Source: Craterostigma plantagineum (Eukaryota; Streptophyta; Magnoliopsida; Lamiales; Linderniaceae). Taken from it: DNA of 64,000 nucleotides. The stretch lies in assembly GCA_027422505.1 (NCBI GenBank), contig JAPQWV010001595.1, forward strand, positions 1 to 64,000. The letters run 5' to 3'. The position numbers and the translations under genes were made by a program. This document shows, one piece after another, positions 24,743 through 35,450 of this stretch. Under the pieces are notes generated by a model. It did not search any database, was not told where the DNA came from, and was given only the letters and a program-made list of their open reading frames with translations. The first letter of the stretch is position 1. Each line of letters starts with the position of its first letter.

Positions 24743-24908
24743 GGCGGTGGAACATTTGATTTTCAATTTTTTATATTTGTTTATGACTGCTACAAATGTT
24801 TTCAGTCTTTTTACAACGATTGGGCTTGTTCTGGATCAACGAGCGTGCGAGCCCAGTCATGAGACTTCAAACTCGATCCAAGATGGATCATTACCACAAA
24901 TGTTGTAA

Positions 24909-25337
24909 GGTGAATCTACATAAAAATACCCAATTGAATAAAATTTTTTCAAATAGGTACTCATGTCAGAAATATTTATAGATAGGTACCCGATTTAATG
25001 TTTACCTGTTCTTCAGTCACGCCGTACCTTCCTGTGTGTGTATGCGTACCATAACACTTAATATAGGGTACCTAAATGTGTTTGTACGGCGTACCTTATG
25101 TGTTATAGTTGCCGTACCAAGGCGTACCTAAATGTGCTAATACGGCGTACCATTTTAGTATGACGTACCACGATACGTTGATATAGGGTACCTAAATGTT
25201 TTGTATGGCGTACCTCCGGCGGATCGGGTACCTATCTGCAAAAAATTTATTCTACTAGGTACCTACATATAAAAAAAATCTGACAGGGTACTAAATTACA
25301 ATTTTTTTCCAAATGGGTATTTATGTGTAAAGATCCC
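24909..25337. mobile_element. Mutator-like MITE with perfect 9-bp target duplication
   Basis: The 9-bp repeat ATGTTGTAA flanks the element at 24900-24908 and 25338-25346. The ends are inverted repeats of about 85-110 bp: left GGTGAATCTACATAAAAATA, right complement GGGATCTTTACACATAAATA, both continuing to a GGTACCTATCT motif. A 9-bp duplication plus long TIRs is diagnostic of Mutator-like elements. The interior consists of repeats of GGCGTACC/GGTACC and TATAGGGTACCTAAATGT. It lies about 160 bp upstream of the U11-48K start codon. Confidence 0.9.
24990..25240. repeat. GTACC-motif repeats inside the MULE MITE
   Basis: GCGTACC, CCGTACC and GGGTACC occur about ten times within 250 bp. The phrase ATATAGGGTACCTAAATG appears twice (25059 and 25181) and TACGGCGTACC appears twice. 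Confidence 0.8.
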
Positions 25338-25466
25338 ATGTTGTAATGATATCAAATCAAAGCATACATAATTTGTTACGATATATCACGAAAAAGAATA
25401 GTAGATATACCTTGAAATATTATCATAGTTACAAAAAAATACTGTACGTAAGTATTATATTATAAC

Positions 25467-25990
25467 CCCATAATGTAGCATAGTGGTTGGGAGGATGGGA
25501 TTCCACCTTAATCACACGTTCGAACCCTATATTGTTGATAATGAGATTTGCTGTGGGTCTCGTGAGCCAGGAAGGATATTAGTCTTGTTATCGTCTCATA
25601 GCCAACGTTGAGTTTCATATATGATTCAGACTGAACTTAATCGAAGTGTGAGAATCAGGTATCGCGTGCGGTGACAGCTCCATGTTTAGAAGTTTTGGGG
25701 GTCAAAAAGCAAATTACAAGTTTAAAGTTTGGGGGGTCAAGGTATATAAAAGAAAATTATTGAGGGGTAAAAAAGTTGAAACTAAAGTGTGCTTAAGAGG
25801 GTTCGAACTAAGGTGAATCATCTTACTATTGTAGTTAAAGAAGACAACATTTGCCACTATGCCAAAGAGTTTATACTTAGGATAACTAGTAATGCCTTAT
25901 GACCCAATTGGTTGGGGGTCAATTGACCCTCCATGTCCCTACGTAGGTCTGTCCCTGTGCGCGGGGATACTTACCTGACCGAAAAAAGTA
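25467..25990 (+). mobile_element. tRNA-derived SINE, interrupted by a hAT MITE
   Basis: It has box A-like GTAGCATAGTGG (25475) and box B-like CGTTCGAACCC (25517). The body GTCTTGTTATCG...GAGAATCAGGTATCGCG is cut near 25671. Its end, GCGCGGGGATACTTACCTGACCGAAAAAAG, resumes after the insertion. Confidence 0.65.
25672..25957. mobile_element. hAT-type MITE nested in the SINE
   Basis: The left end TGACAGCTCCATG and the inverted right end CATGTCCC...GTCTGTCCCTG form short TIRs resembling CAGGGACAG of plant hAT elements. Subterminal GGGGGTCA and TGACCC tracts agree. The flanks share an imperfect GCGTGCGG/GTGCGCGG duplication. Confidence 0.6.
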
Positions 25991-26166
25991 AGATTATATT
26001 AAAATTAATTTATGATATAATTATATATGTTAGAATATTATGATAACTAAAGAAAAAAAGAGAAATAAAGTATGAAATCTTATTCGCTGATGACACCATT
26101 ATTTAAGTAAGATTATATTAAAATTAATTATGATATAATTATATATGTTAAGAATATTATGATAAT
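25987..26166. repeat. AT-rich direct duplication
   Basis: About 60 bp (GTAAGATTATATTAAAATTA...) occur at 25987-26047 and again at 26105-26166. Confidence 0.8.
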
Positions 26167-26179
26167 TATATATATATGA

Positions 26180-26510
26180 AGGTAGAATGGGGTCTCTCCT
26201 GGTGAAGCCACGTCATCAAGGAGAGCCATCTCAGCCAATCAGAGTGCAGGAAAGTATTTAATTTATTTTTCCAATTATTTTCGTATGGCTAGGTGCAATG
26301 AATCTGACTGTTGAGATGCTTATTCTGATTATTGGGCTGCTCATCGATGCAAAAAAGCTGACATGGCGAGCTGTGGTTGGTTTATTCCTTTTCCAGCGTA
26401 ACAGCATCCCAACAGTCTTCAGTCCTGCGCATCATACAATGATGTTGTAGTAATTTTGTTGGAAGTAGTCCAGAGTCGTTCGATGCAACCCTCAAGTTTA
26501 ATGATTCTTT
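26180..26510 (+). repeat. Left terminal inverted repeat
   Basis: Pairs with 32135-32425 in inverted orientation, starting around GGGGTCTCTCCTGGTGAAGCC. Confidence 0.75.
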
Positions 26511-26744
26511 ATGACATTCATTGTACGTCCCTATGTTTAATGTATCAATGTATAAGAAACGTTTTTTTATGCATCGCTTAAATAATCAGTGAATAAGAAA
26601 CGTTCCTTTATGCATTTATGGTCCCGGAAACAAATGAGGTCCCACGCTTTGAAGTCTCCCTTAATGGTTCTCTATATAACGTGCTGCATGCCAGCTAGAC
26701 GGCCTCACAGCTTGGCGGCCATGGGACATTTGATAAACCGGGCA

Positions 26745-29169
26745 GTTTGATGAGCTAAAGCCTAGATGTGAAGGCAAAACTGTTGTTGTCCGGTTTCTCC
26801 GTTCATGGACGGGAAGGAATTGAAGAAGAATGGGGAACCCATGATTGTGGATCTTATGCTGTTGGATGAAAAGGTGAATTGCATCCATCCTTGCTGGTTA
26901 TCTAAAGGAAATCTGTAATTTTCCGCTCTATTTTGCATTGTCGGGATACGTTGATACAGGCTTCCATCCATATTCAGAGAGCTGATCGTTTTGACGGCTT
27001 TATTAAGGATGGACGGTTTTTTCAATATCTGATTTTGAAGTTGTCAATGCGCCTACGATGTATCGCATGACTGACCACCGATACATGCTAAGGTTCACCG
27101 ATCGTACAACCATGGAAGAGGTTGATGAGGAGTCTTGCTCTATAGGACTTGATAAATTTCGATTTCGTTCCTACGAAGCGTTGCTAAAGTTGGCTGGCAA
27201 TAATCAGGACCTACCGGGTATGTTCGTCTCTTTTAGTTATCTACCCTTTTTGCCTCGGTATTGTAGTTGCGGATGACATTTCTATCCAAAGTTTGCGAGC
27301 GAATGGTTGCTTTTCAATTTAGATGTGATTGGGTTGCTGTCTCGCGTGGTGGAGCCGGAACATGGAACGAGTAGTGGTGCTAGGCGAGCTGTCATGCGGG
27401 TTGTTCTGGATGGGTATGCATGGTTTCGTGCGGAATGCTTCATGTTTCAGAAACTGCCTGAATGTCTCATATAATGTTTTTCTTTGTAGTTTTGTGGACG
27501 TCTTCGTTACGATCTGGGACGATAAGCATCGGAGTTCTGCGATGCAGTCCGTTCTTCTGTCGGTCAGAATACAGTTGCGGTGGTCACAAGCATTAACCGA
27601 AAATATTTGGCGGAATTGCATTTTTCCACGACGTTCCATGCTTGAAAAAAATAGATGCTTTCAAGCAATTCCAATACTTGTGTATTTTGCATAAAGAAAT
27701 TCGTATAAGCACAGATGCAGTGGACGTTTATTCTGTTGATCCATGCTTTTCGTTGAATGCATTTATTATTATCTTTGTTTCTATTCTGCTTATATATATA
27801 ATTATGCAGGAAACCTATACTTAAAAACTACATCTTCATCGAACCTGTACGTAAACTACGAAGTGGACCCTGTATGCGAGTTCAGGAAGAGGTGTCTTAA
27901 TCAATTTGTGCGTTTCCTAACGTTATACGCAGTCTGATTGTATTATTACATTATTGTGCAGGATGAATGCATTTGATAGGCCAGTTTCGATGTCATTAGG
28001 AGAAAGAAATGCTGATTTGACGCCTTGTCGTGTTTCCGACATACACGATTTCTTGTATCGGGAGACGGAGCAGGTATCGTTGTATTGCATTTTCATTGGT
28101 TGATTGAAGCTAAAAATCAAAATTTCTCTTTAAGGTAAGGAATTTGCATGCATTGCTAAGGTTGCCGAGGTATTGTGTAGGAGCGGTTGGCATTATATAT
28201 CATGTTCTAGGTGTTCGAGCAAGTTTGAAAAATCAAAGTCGGAGCTGAATTGCATCAAATGTAGGGACCCAAAGGCTGTTGGAATTCTACGGTATGCAGA
28301 ACGTGCAGCCTTACATTGCTATTTCTTATTTGGGTTGAATCTTTCTCTTTCTGTCCTTTTTTACACGGTGGTCCGCTGTAGGTTTCGAATGAAGTAATAG
28401 TTGAAGATGGAAGTGATACCGCGACGTTTGTTATATTCAATGGAGCAGGTACGAAGTACACAAACACCACTGCTGAGGAAATAGTGAGCTCATCGGTCAG
28501 TTTATGTAAATGTTGGTAATTACTATGAGTGTGCTGAATTTAATACTCGCTTCATTGGGTACATACGCCTATATATTTTGTAGCCTAATGATAGTCTCGG
28601 GGCAGCTTTGGTGATTATCCAATACCAGAGTGCATACTCAATTTGGTTGGGAGAACATTTTGTTCTACGTAAGAGTTAAACCTTTTGACTTCCGAAGCAT
28701 GTATAGTAGTTTGCTGTGTCCCGTATGATAGAGCAGGTGGAAACCAAGTTGTCCTCTGAACGTCATGTAAATTATTTGTATATTCATACATAATTCGACT
28801 TTCCAATATCAATTCTTATTATGTCTTGTTAGGATGATGCACTGGATGGTGTTTTGACAAATTGTCAAGCTTCACAAGAGACAACTCTCAATAGTACAAC
28901 CCTTGCTACCAATGGTGGTTACGGTGGCCGTAGCGATGCAGATGTACTTGAAGCATGTGAGGACAACGATAAGCATGCCGTTGAAACGAATGTTGATGAG
29001 ATGACTTCTGCACAGGATGGCATCGATTGCATCTCTCAGTTGGGAGCTCGATAGGCCTTCACGTGGATTGACGAAACAGGATAGTGCTGTGAGGATAACC
29101 CACAAGAAAAGCCCTGCTCCTGCTGGTGGGCGTGGCACTTACAAGAGGCGAAAGCCGAGCGTAGAATGA
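26745..29169 (+). pseudogene. Replication protein A 70-kDa-like gene (OB folds and zinc finger), broken
   Basis: RPA70 binds single-stranded DNA through OB folds. Recognisable pieces in order are: the start of an OB fold (about 26810-26890, GEPMIVDLMLLDEK), then ISDFEVVNAPTMYR (27035) and YMLRFTDRT (27087) with FRFRSYEALLKLAGNNQDLP; an intron 27219-27323; DVIGLLSRVVEPEHG (27323); a second OB region with VAVVTSINRKYLAELHFSTT (27570-27640) after a frameshift; GNLYLKTTSSSNLYVNYEVDP; and a C-terminal zinc-ribbon segment (28180-28290) with GWHYISCSRC and LNCIKC, two CxxC pairs, followed by DGSDTATFVIFNGAGT. The tail ends at 29169. Stops and frame changes make it non-functional as read. Such RPA-like genes are often carried by plant transposons. 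Confidence 0.72.
28854..29054 (+). other. C-terminal low-complexity tail of the RPA-like pseudogene
   Basis: An open stretch rich in Asp, Ala and Thr follows the zinc-finger region and leads to the KRRKPSVE-stop end at 29169 after one frame change. It is included because it shows the gene copy extends to its natural C-terminus. Confidence 0.4.
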
Positions 29170-30720
29170 GTTTGTTATGTTTAATTGGAACGTGCTGCTT
29201 TGATTATTATATTGGAGTTGTGTTTTGGCTGTATATGATTTCCGTATGAATTTGGCTATAAGTTTCCTACGTCTATTTGCTCATAGGTTGTTCTGTGTGT
29301 TGGGGATCCTTGCTTGACATTCAAATACAATATGCTGGCTGCGCTATGTGTGTGCAATAATATCCATAAGAAATCATCTCATTGTGTCGTGAGGTATTGA
29401 ACATTCCGCACCTTCATAATACAACCAGGCTAACGCTACTGTATGAAGTTTCACCTGCTGCGTAAATTCCCTTATATTCTAATGCAATATGCTTATTGCG
29501 CTATATGCGTGCAACAATATCATTGTGGAGTTATCTGACTGTGACATAAATTATTGAAAGGTTAGCACCTTCATGACAATACTATGCAAGATAAATTAAG
29601 TGACCGGATGGTCCTATTTTTTATTTATCACATTGTGGACAAGGTACATACCTGAGGCGATAGTTGAATTCAGAATGGGTTTGCTATGCTTTATATGGAA
29701 CGTGCTGCTTCAATTATTATAGTAGAGCTATGACTTGGCTATATATGATTACCATATGGACTTGGCTATACGATCCCTACGTCTATTAGCTCATAAGTTG
29801 TTTCATGGGTTGGGCATCCTTGCTTAACGTTCTAATACGATATGCTGTTTGCGCTATGCGTGTGCAATAATAACCAAAAGAAATTATCTTATTGTGCAAT
29901 AAAGTATTGAATGATTAGCATCTTCATGGCAATGCTATGCAAGATGAAATGAGTGCAAGCTACATGCATTATTCCAATTCATGATTTTAGGTAATCAATG
30001 CAGTATTCATTAAAAAATTGCATAAAAGTTCCATCGATGTTTAATACAAACAATTTTATATTTTTTTATGTCTGAAGTTGCATGCAATGAGATGATTGTT
30101 TGAATTCCGACTCATCAATAACGCTATCGAATGCATACAAGGTGTCACACCACCATTTCGCCATTCCATACACAATAACAAGTGCATTGAAAAGGTCGCC
30201 TGCAAAGTATTTGTGACATCGTATTAAGTAATCAATGCATTGTTATGTACACGCTATCGAAAGCATTCAGGAGTCACACCACCGTTTTGTCATTCCATAT
30301 ACATTAAGTATTATACCTCTTTGTATTCCTTCAGTTGTGTGTGAGTATTTATATGCGATCTAATTCTGAGTTTGGGTGCCTTTAATTTTGTGAATTGATT
30401 GAATGGATGTATTTATGACATTATATTATTACACTAAGACACTGGATTATGCAAACTTTTATTTAGGTAAATATTCCCTGCAAACTGCATACAAGTTAAG
30501 CTAGTGTTTAATGCGTACAAACTATTTTAGTGACGTTTGATGTTGCATTAAGTGATGTGACTGTTTGAATTCCGACTCACTGAAATCATATTATCTGTGT
30601 GCATGTATTAATTCACGTTATTGAACGCATCCGAAGAGTCACATCCCCATTTCGTGCTTCCATACGCATTAACAAGTGCATTGAAAAGGCTGCCTGCAAC
30701 ATGTCTCTTGTCTTCCTACA
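29168..30720. repeat. Diverged duplicated non-coding segments
   Basis: A block starting GTTTGTTATG..GGAACGTGCTGCTT (29168-29400) is repeated at 29678-29960, with a partial third copy at 29465-29605. A second pair, around GTTTGAATTCCGACTCA and AACAAGTGCATTGAAAAGG, occurs at 30065-30205 and 30530-30700. No ORF of note. Confidence 0.7.
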
Positions 30721-30779
30721 ATTGTGACTATAAAAACAGCAACTTTAGAATCCTATACTGAAGGTGTCGAATAAGAAAA

Positions 30780-31385
30780 ATGAATACGGTATCGATATTA
30801 TCATCTACAGCAACCACGAGGGTATATAATGTAGAATTCTGCAATACGATCATTGTAACCACCGTGACTAGTGACTCGAGCAGTGTGACCAAATGGGTTG
30901 AAGAAATTGATGTTTCAAGCCCGACGTTGGTTGGCCTCGATGTCGAGTGCCGGCCCGTTTGAACTCGCGGCGTTGTCAGCAAAGCAGCCACTCTGCAACT
31001 GTGCGTCGTCCGTAAATACATCGTTATCCAGCTCGCTCGTCTCGACGAAATCAGTCAATCCTCAAGGATTTCATGTTAAACCGTAACCTTACCTTCGTCG
31101 GCGTTGCGGTTGGTGAAGACATGGCCAAGCTAATCCGTGACAACGCATTGTATAACTCGGGGTTTCATCGACGTGGCATCTGTCGCAAAAGCACGTTGGC
31201 CACCAGACCATTTCCGAGGACCAGGATTGAAAGAACTTGCTCAAGTGCTTTGTGGGATGGCGATGTGCAAGCCCAAGCGTGCCAATGAGCAATTGGGAGA
31301 ATATAGTTCTTAGCCTCGTTCAGATCAAGTATGCTTGCATCGACGCTTTTGTTTCTTACAAGATTAGGTGCCACCTTCTAAAAAA
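30780..31385 (+). pseudogene. Werner-type 3'-5' exonuclease-like (DEDD family), frameshifted
   Basis: It resembles plant WRN-exonuclease-like proteins, which use a DEDD metal site to remove nucleotides. Motif I is VGLDVE (30933-30947, catalytic Asp and Glu). Then come SKAATLQLCVVRKY and, in another frame, FVGVAVGED at 31093-31120 (motif II region). DHFRGPGLKELAQVLCG follows at about 31205, and IKYACIDAFVSYKI at 31327-31365 (motif III, Tyr and Asp). Frame breaks occur near 30960, 31080, 31160 and 31285, so the copy is dead as read. A promoter-like segment with a TATAAA box (30728) precedes the start. It shares the MULE-like element with the RPA-like pseudogene; both families act on DNA, which may be coincidence. 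Confidence 0.72.
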
Positions 31386-32134
31386 CCAGTGAGTCTGCGA
31401 TCAGTGTGACGCTACTGTGTGTCTATGTTTTTATGTGTTGACGAAATTCTGGTTTTGATGATATGTAATTTTGTCCAATGGCACGGATGAATGTTTTTAT
31501 TCTATGTGCAAACATAAGTTGCAATCGCCAATCTGTGACAACGCGTTATTATTATTACGTACAACGGTATTTCTTCCATTCAAATTCCATCACCAGTTAA
31601 GATTCTTATAGACTTGAAGGGACAATATTAAAAATGCATCCTTTTTCATACGTGCATATTTCAATTTAACTTTTGTACCCAAGTATATTTTAGGGGGCCC
31701 GGTGTAATGCTGAGGGTATTATGATTCGCATGAGTGTGTATTGCTGTGGTTTCACTCGCTATACATTTACAACTCCGTGCATGAATAAGTTATTGCAATT
31801 TTTAATCTATCATGTTGCATTACTATTGTTTGGTACACTATTAAATCGAACTAATGATGTTGGAGACATATAGCGAATGACAGAGAATTTGATACATTAA
31901 ATTTCTAGACATGCATTAAACGATAGAGAAAAATTAATTATTGCATTCTGGTGTCTCTTGCTAAACCTTTAACAAAATTTAACAAAAAGAATATTGAATG
32001 TTAAACATGCGCAAAACTGTTATGTTCCAACTATGTGGCACGGCAGCTTTGGCAATAAATGCGGAGGGTAAAGGTTTCTTATAAATTGATACACTAAATA
32101 TTGGTGAGATACGCTGAACAACATAGAAAATGAA

Positions 32135-32425
32135 TAAGTTAAAGAGTTTCGTCGAACGACTCTTGGAATACTCTCAACAAAACATATTAAGACAACATTT
32201 AATGCTGCACACGGCTGAAGACTGTTGGGCTACCGTTCTGCTAAAAAAAGAAATAAACTCAACACAACATAGCAGGCCAGCATTTCAGCATCGCATGGCA
32301 TATCAACAGTCAAATCATTGAACCTAGGCACACGAAAATAATTCGAAAAATAAATAAAAATTTTCATGCATTCTGATTGGCTGGAGCATGGCTGACGTGG
32401 CTTCTCAAACTCATACTATAGGTAT
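32135..32425 (-). repeat. Right terminal inverted repeat
   Basis: Inverted complement of 26180-26510; contains GACGTGGCTTCTC near the outer end. Confidence 0.75.
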
Positions 32426-32439
32426 CTATGCGTCGATTC

Positions 32440-32690
32440 ACTCTAACGAGTGCAGTCGAAAGGTCCCGTCGCAATTGTGTATTACTATGCACATTCACGA
32501 GTGCATTGCAAAGGTCCCGTCAAAATTACATGACTCTTCGTCGTAACTGTTGTGTCTCTTTGTTTTCCTTCAACTGTAACTATAAATAGAAATCTAATAT
32601 GTGATCCCATTTCGTGTTTTAAATAAAATTATCGCAGCTTCCTTATTGTTCCTTTCTGGATAACTTAGTTTGTTTTGGTTCATATATAAA
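32440..32690 (+). promoter_or_regulatory. Promoter-like segment, related to sequence upstream of the exonuclease pseudogene
   Basis: It holds two copies of ACGAGTGCA..CGAAAGGTCCCGTC, then CTTTGTTTTCCTTCAACTGTAACTATAAATAG with a TATA-like box (32580). A similar order (AACAAGTGCATTGAAAAGG, CTTCCTACAATTGTGACTATAAA) lies at 30665-30735 before the exonuclease pseudogene. Confidence 0.45.
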
Positions 32691-32701
32691 GCCATGAATG
32701 A

Positions 32702-32941
32702 ATGCGATCGCTCATCACACATAGTCTTGCCGAATTTCGAAGTTCAGTTAATTGTTTTATTGCGCGTATCGAGCATAAATTAGATGATTTTTACGAGTGT
32801 GCAATTAGGAAATTCAATGAACTGCAGGCTAGGTACGACACACAGGTGGCTGCTATAGATCGTTTAGGCACGAAGGTTGAAAGCCAATACATTGAAATTC
32901 ATGAGAGACTTTCTGCAATCGAGCAAAAACTCCGTATGTAG
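32702..32941 (+). CDS. Coiled-coil exon of unknown protein
   Basis: A 79-residue ORF of mostly helical, heptad-like character (IARIEHKLDDFYECAIRKF, ...ERLSAIEQKL). It follows a promoter-like segment and may be the first exon of the gene whose later part encodes the Ulp1-like peptidase. The next stretch (33100-33290) is Lys/Arg-rich (KENRKKKRNDK). No family is recognised. Confidence 0.4.
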   Translation: MRSLITHSLAEFRSSVNCFIARIEHKLDDFYECAIRKFNELQARYDTQVAAIDRLGTKVESQYIEIHERLSAIEQKLRM

Positions 32942-33539
32942 TTTATCTTTGTCTAAGTACTTTGCATTGCTGTTAATTGACTTTCTTTATATTGTATGTA
33001 ATTCAGAAAATGATCCGGACGGTTCTGCGGACATCAAGGTCAAGGGCTAGACGATGCTGCAATAACTCATGATGGCTTCGCAAACATTCAGAGTCAAGGT
33101 CTAGCCGATGCTGCTATAACTGATGTCGCACAATATGACAGGCTGAAGGAAAATCGGAAGAAGAAGAGAAACGACAAAACATCCCGTGTATTGAAGCGCA
33201 AGTATCAACAGATTTCCCATGAGACAACAATAGGGAATTTGCCAAAACAATCCATGGGTCCAGATATGGAGTTGCAGATTCCAGTATTATAGATTCAGGC
33301 AAATTTTTCTGACAACATCATACTTGATGGTCACATTAAAAGGTTGTTGAGGATGTTCACACATATATCCGCAACTATACAATCAATGGGAGACGATGTT
33401 GCATAAAGACTCTAATGGGGGGCGGGGAGTGGGGGGGGCCTTATGTTAAGTACTTTCAAAACCCTTATGACAAAGGCAAGCTGGCTGCACGACGAGGTAT
33501 TGAGACTCTGTGATTTGTTATGTAGCACCCCTTTAGTTA

Positions 33540-34240
33540 TCTAATATATTTTCTACATATCAGCACATTGATGAGTGTCTCCGAGGGTTCATTGAGAGGC
33601 AGAGGACTTCACGCGTAGGAGGTCTGCGAGTTTCATTCATGAGAGTCATGTTCAATCAGGTCGTTGCAATGGAGTGTAGAGATGGGGGAGGTACATACCT
33701 TGCCGCACTACTGCCCTATGCGGAGGGCAGCGATGAATAGATGGCCGTTGATTCCATGGCAACAATCTGATGTCACTGTTGTGCCGGTAAGTGTCACTGG
33801 ATTCTGTGTGTGGTTGATTTCAGGAAAGAATTAATCACTGTCCTCGACTCTGACCCTTCTGTCGATGTCGCATGAGATTCTTCGACCTAGCATTCAGAAA
33901 AATCCAGCTTGCTATACCTTATTTGCTTTGAGACCCGGATTTTCCGCGACAAGTTGTGGGGTAATGCATATAATAAGTATTATAATTCTACTAGAATGTT
34001 TCTACAACATTATTTGATGTTTGCTTTGATGTTTTCAACCATCGGTGAGTGTGGCGTCTACGTGCTCCGGGGCTGCGCTTTCCTTACTGTTTCAAGATGA
34101 CTCGATGTGCTATTTTGTTCCCGATCAAGTCGAGTTATTCAGGCAATATCTTACCGTGTCAGTATTCTGTAATACTTGGAGCTGATTGTTGGACCATCTA
34201 TGATATTCTTCCCGTATTCGAATACGTATTTGGTGTTTGA
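33540..34240 (+). pseudogene. Ulp1-like cysteine peptidase (C48) fragment of transposon origin
   Basis: It has the plant transposon-type Ulp1 order: HIDECLRGFIERQR (33560), then PWQQSDVTVVPV (33757), then in the next frame the catalytic His in CHWILCVVDF (33795-33821) with LDSD (partner Asp), then the catalytic Cys in GECGVYVL (34045-34068), and QDDSMCYFVPDQVELFRQ to the end. Ulp1 peptidases remove SUMO-like tags; those in plant Mutator-like elements have no known host role. Stops and at least three frame shifts break the gene. It lies upstream of a DUF1985-like segment, the reverse of the usual DUF1985-then-Ulp1 order. Confidence 0.68.
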
Positions 34241-34259
34241 AGCATTAAGTAATTTCTAA

Positions 34260-35450
34260 TTTAATTTCATAACATCGTTTTTATGCATATCAAACTTTGG
34301 ATAAATATGTCACGTATTTTGGAGAACCACTGCACATCATAGTCCTTTGTAGCATTGATTTTCCTGAATTTATATTACAATACAACACCTGCAAAGGAAT
34401 GCTATCATGCCACGTGGCTTTATAGGATATACCGCTTATACATTAGAGACGTCTCTTCTAATATAAATTTAAAAAGGGAAAAGCGGTCTAAAATAACATC
34501 CTGTTCGAACTTAATTTAGTATTGATGATACCAAACTTCTTTTTTTTTTTACTTAAAAGAAAATCGTGACCTACAATTGGGCCATTCATTACTTTTCTTA
34601 TTAAACCTTTGTGCACTGTGCGAGTTCTACTGTTGCGAGCTAAACCTAATTTCACCGATTGGCGATTTCGTTTCTTTGCCTTCTCCCCGTCAACAAGTTG
34701 CTCACTCCGACAGCCAAGTGTGTTCTCATAGACGCATTTGCAGGGAATACTCGAGGCCATGGAAGCTAAACATTCTCAGGTATGGAGTTGTGTTTTTATA
34801 GTTTTGCTTGAAAGCTGAGTTCGGATTTGAAGTTAGTATGTTCCTATGTAAAAAGATTCGATTTTTTCCGTGGATCCTCTGCGAAGGAGCTCGATGTCAC
34901 TGTAATGGCATGGCTATGAACATTTTGTTCACAAACTCTTATAGGCAGCGTTGTCTCTGGTATGAAGTGTAGTATAATGCAGACAAATCTCATGTTATTG
35001 ACCTGTTTTATTGCTTATTTGTATGCTGCGAACCGATTTTGTGATAGCTTTTGCAAAAGGACCTCTGACCAACTGTTTTGGTACCTCCATATACATATCT
35101 GTGATTGGAGTTTTGGTGGCCATTACTATCTTAAGGTTTTTGAAAACCTGATTTCCTTTTCTGAATAACAAAGCTTTGGTATGATATGGAATAATACATT
35201 ACCACTGTAGAACTTATGCATTCTTTTGGTTGTTTTATTATGTTTAATCTTCCATGAGCTGTGAGTAATCATTTTGTCTTTATGAATAATTTCCGTTTTG
35301 TATCACTTGTTGTATTGCAGAGGTTAGGTTCAAATACATTACTATACATGCTACATTGCCAGAAACTAACGACATATGCCTTGTGCAGAAACAAGTAGTT
35401 CTTGAACCTCACTTCAGCGTGAGGAAATTGTTCCATGTAAGCTGACGGTA
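34260..35450. other. No gene recognised
   Basis: AT-rich spacer between the Ulp1-like and DUF1985-like parts. An open leader around 34577-34800 might be a 5' exon of the downstream gene, but nothing identifies it. Confidence 0.35.

Larger units (their letters stand above)
26180..32425. mobile_element. 6.2-kb element with about 300-bp terminal inverted repeats (MULE-like, carries gene fragments)
   Basis: The left arm (26180-26510) and right arm (32135-32425) are inverted complements over about 300 bp. Shared phrases in the same order include GAAGCCACGTCA, CAGCCAATCAGA, ATTTATTTTTC, CAATGA..TGACTGTTGA, CCCAACAGTCTTCAG and GAGTCGTTCGA. Long TIRs and captured gene fragments fit a Pack-MULE. A clear 9-bp target duplication was not found. 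Inside are an RPA70-like pseudogene and a Werner-type exonuclease-like pseudogene, and no transposase was recognised. Confidence 0.7.

Noticed and set aside
24321..24755. His/Pro/Thr-rich minus-strand ORF
   Set aside because: It is an alternate frame of the Pro-rich N-terminus of U11-48K; the other frame carries the CHHC finger.
26180..32425. A Helitron, since RPA-like genes often travel with Helitrons
   Set aside because: The segment has inverted repeats of about 300 bp and I found no CTAG-hairpin end, Rep or helicase motif.
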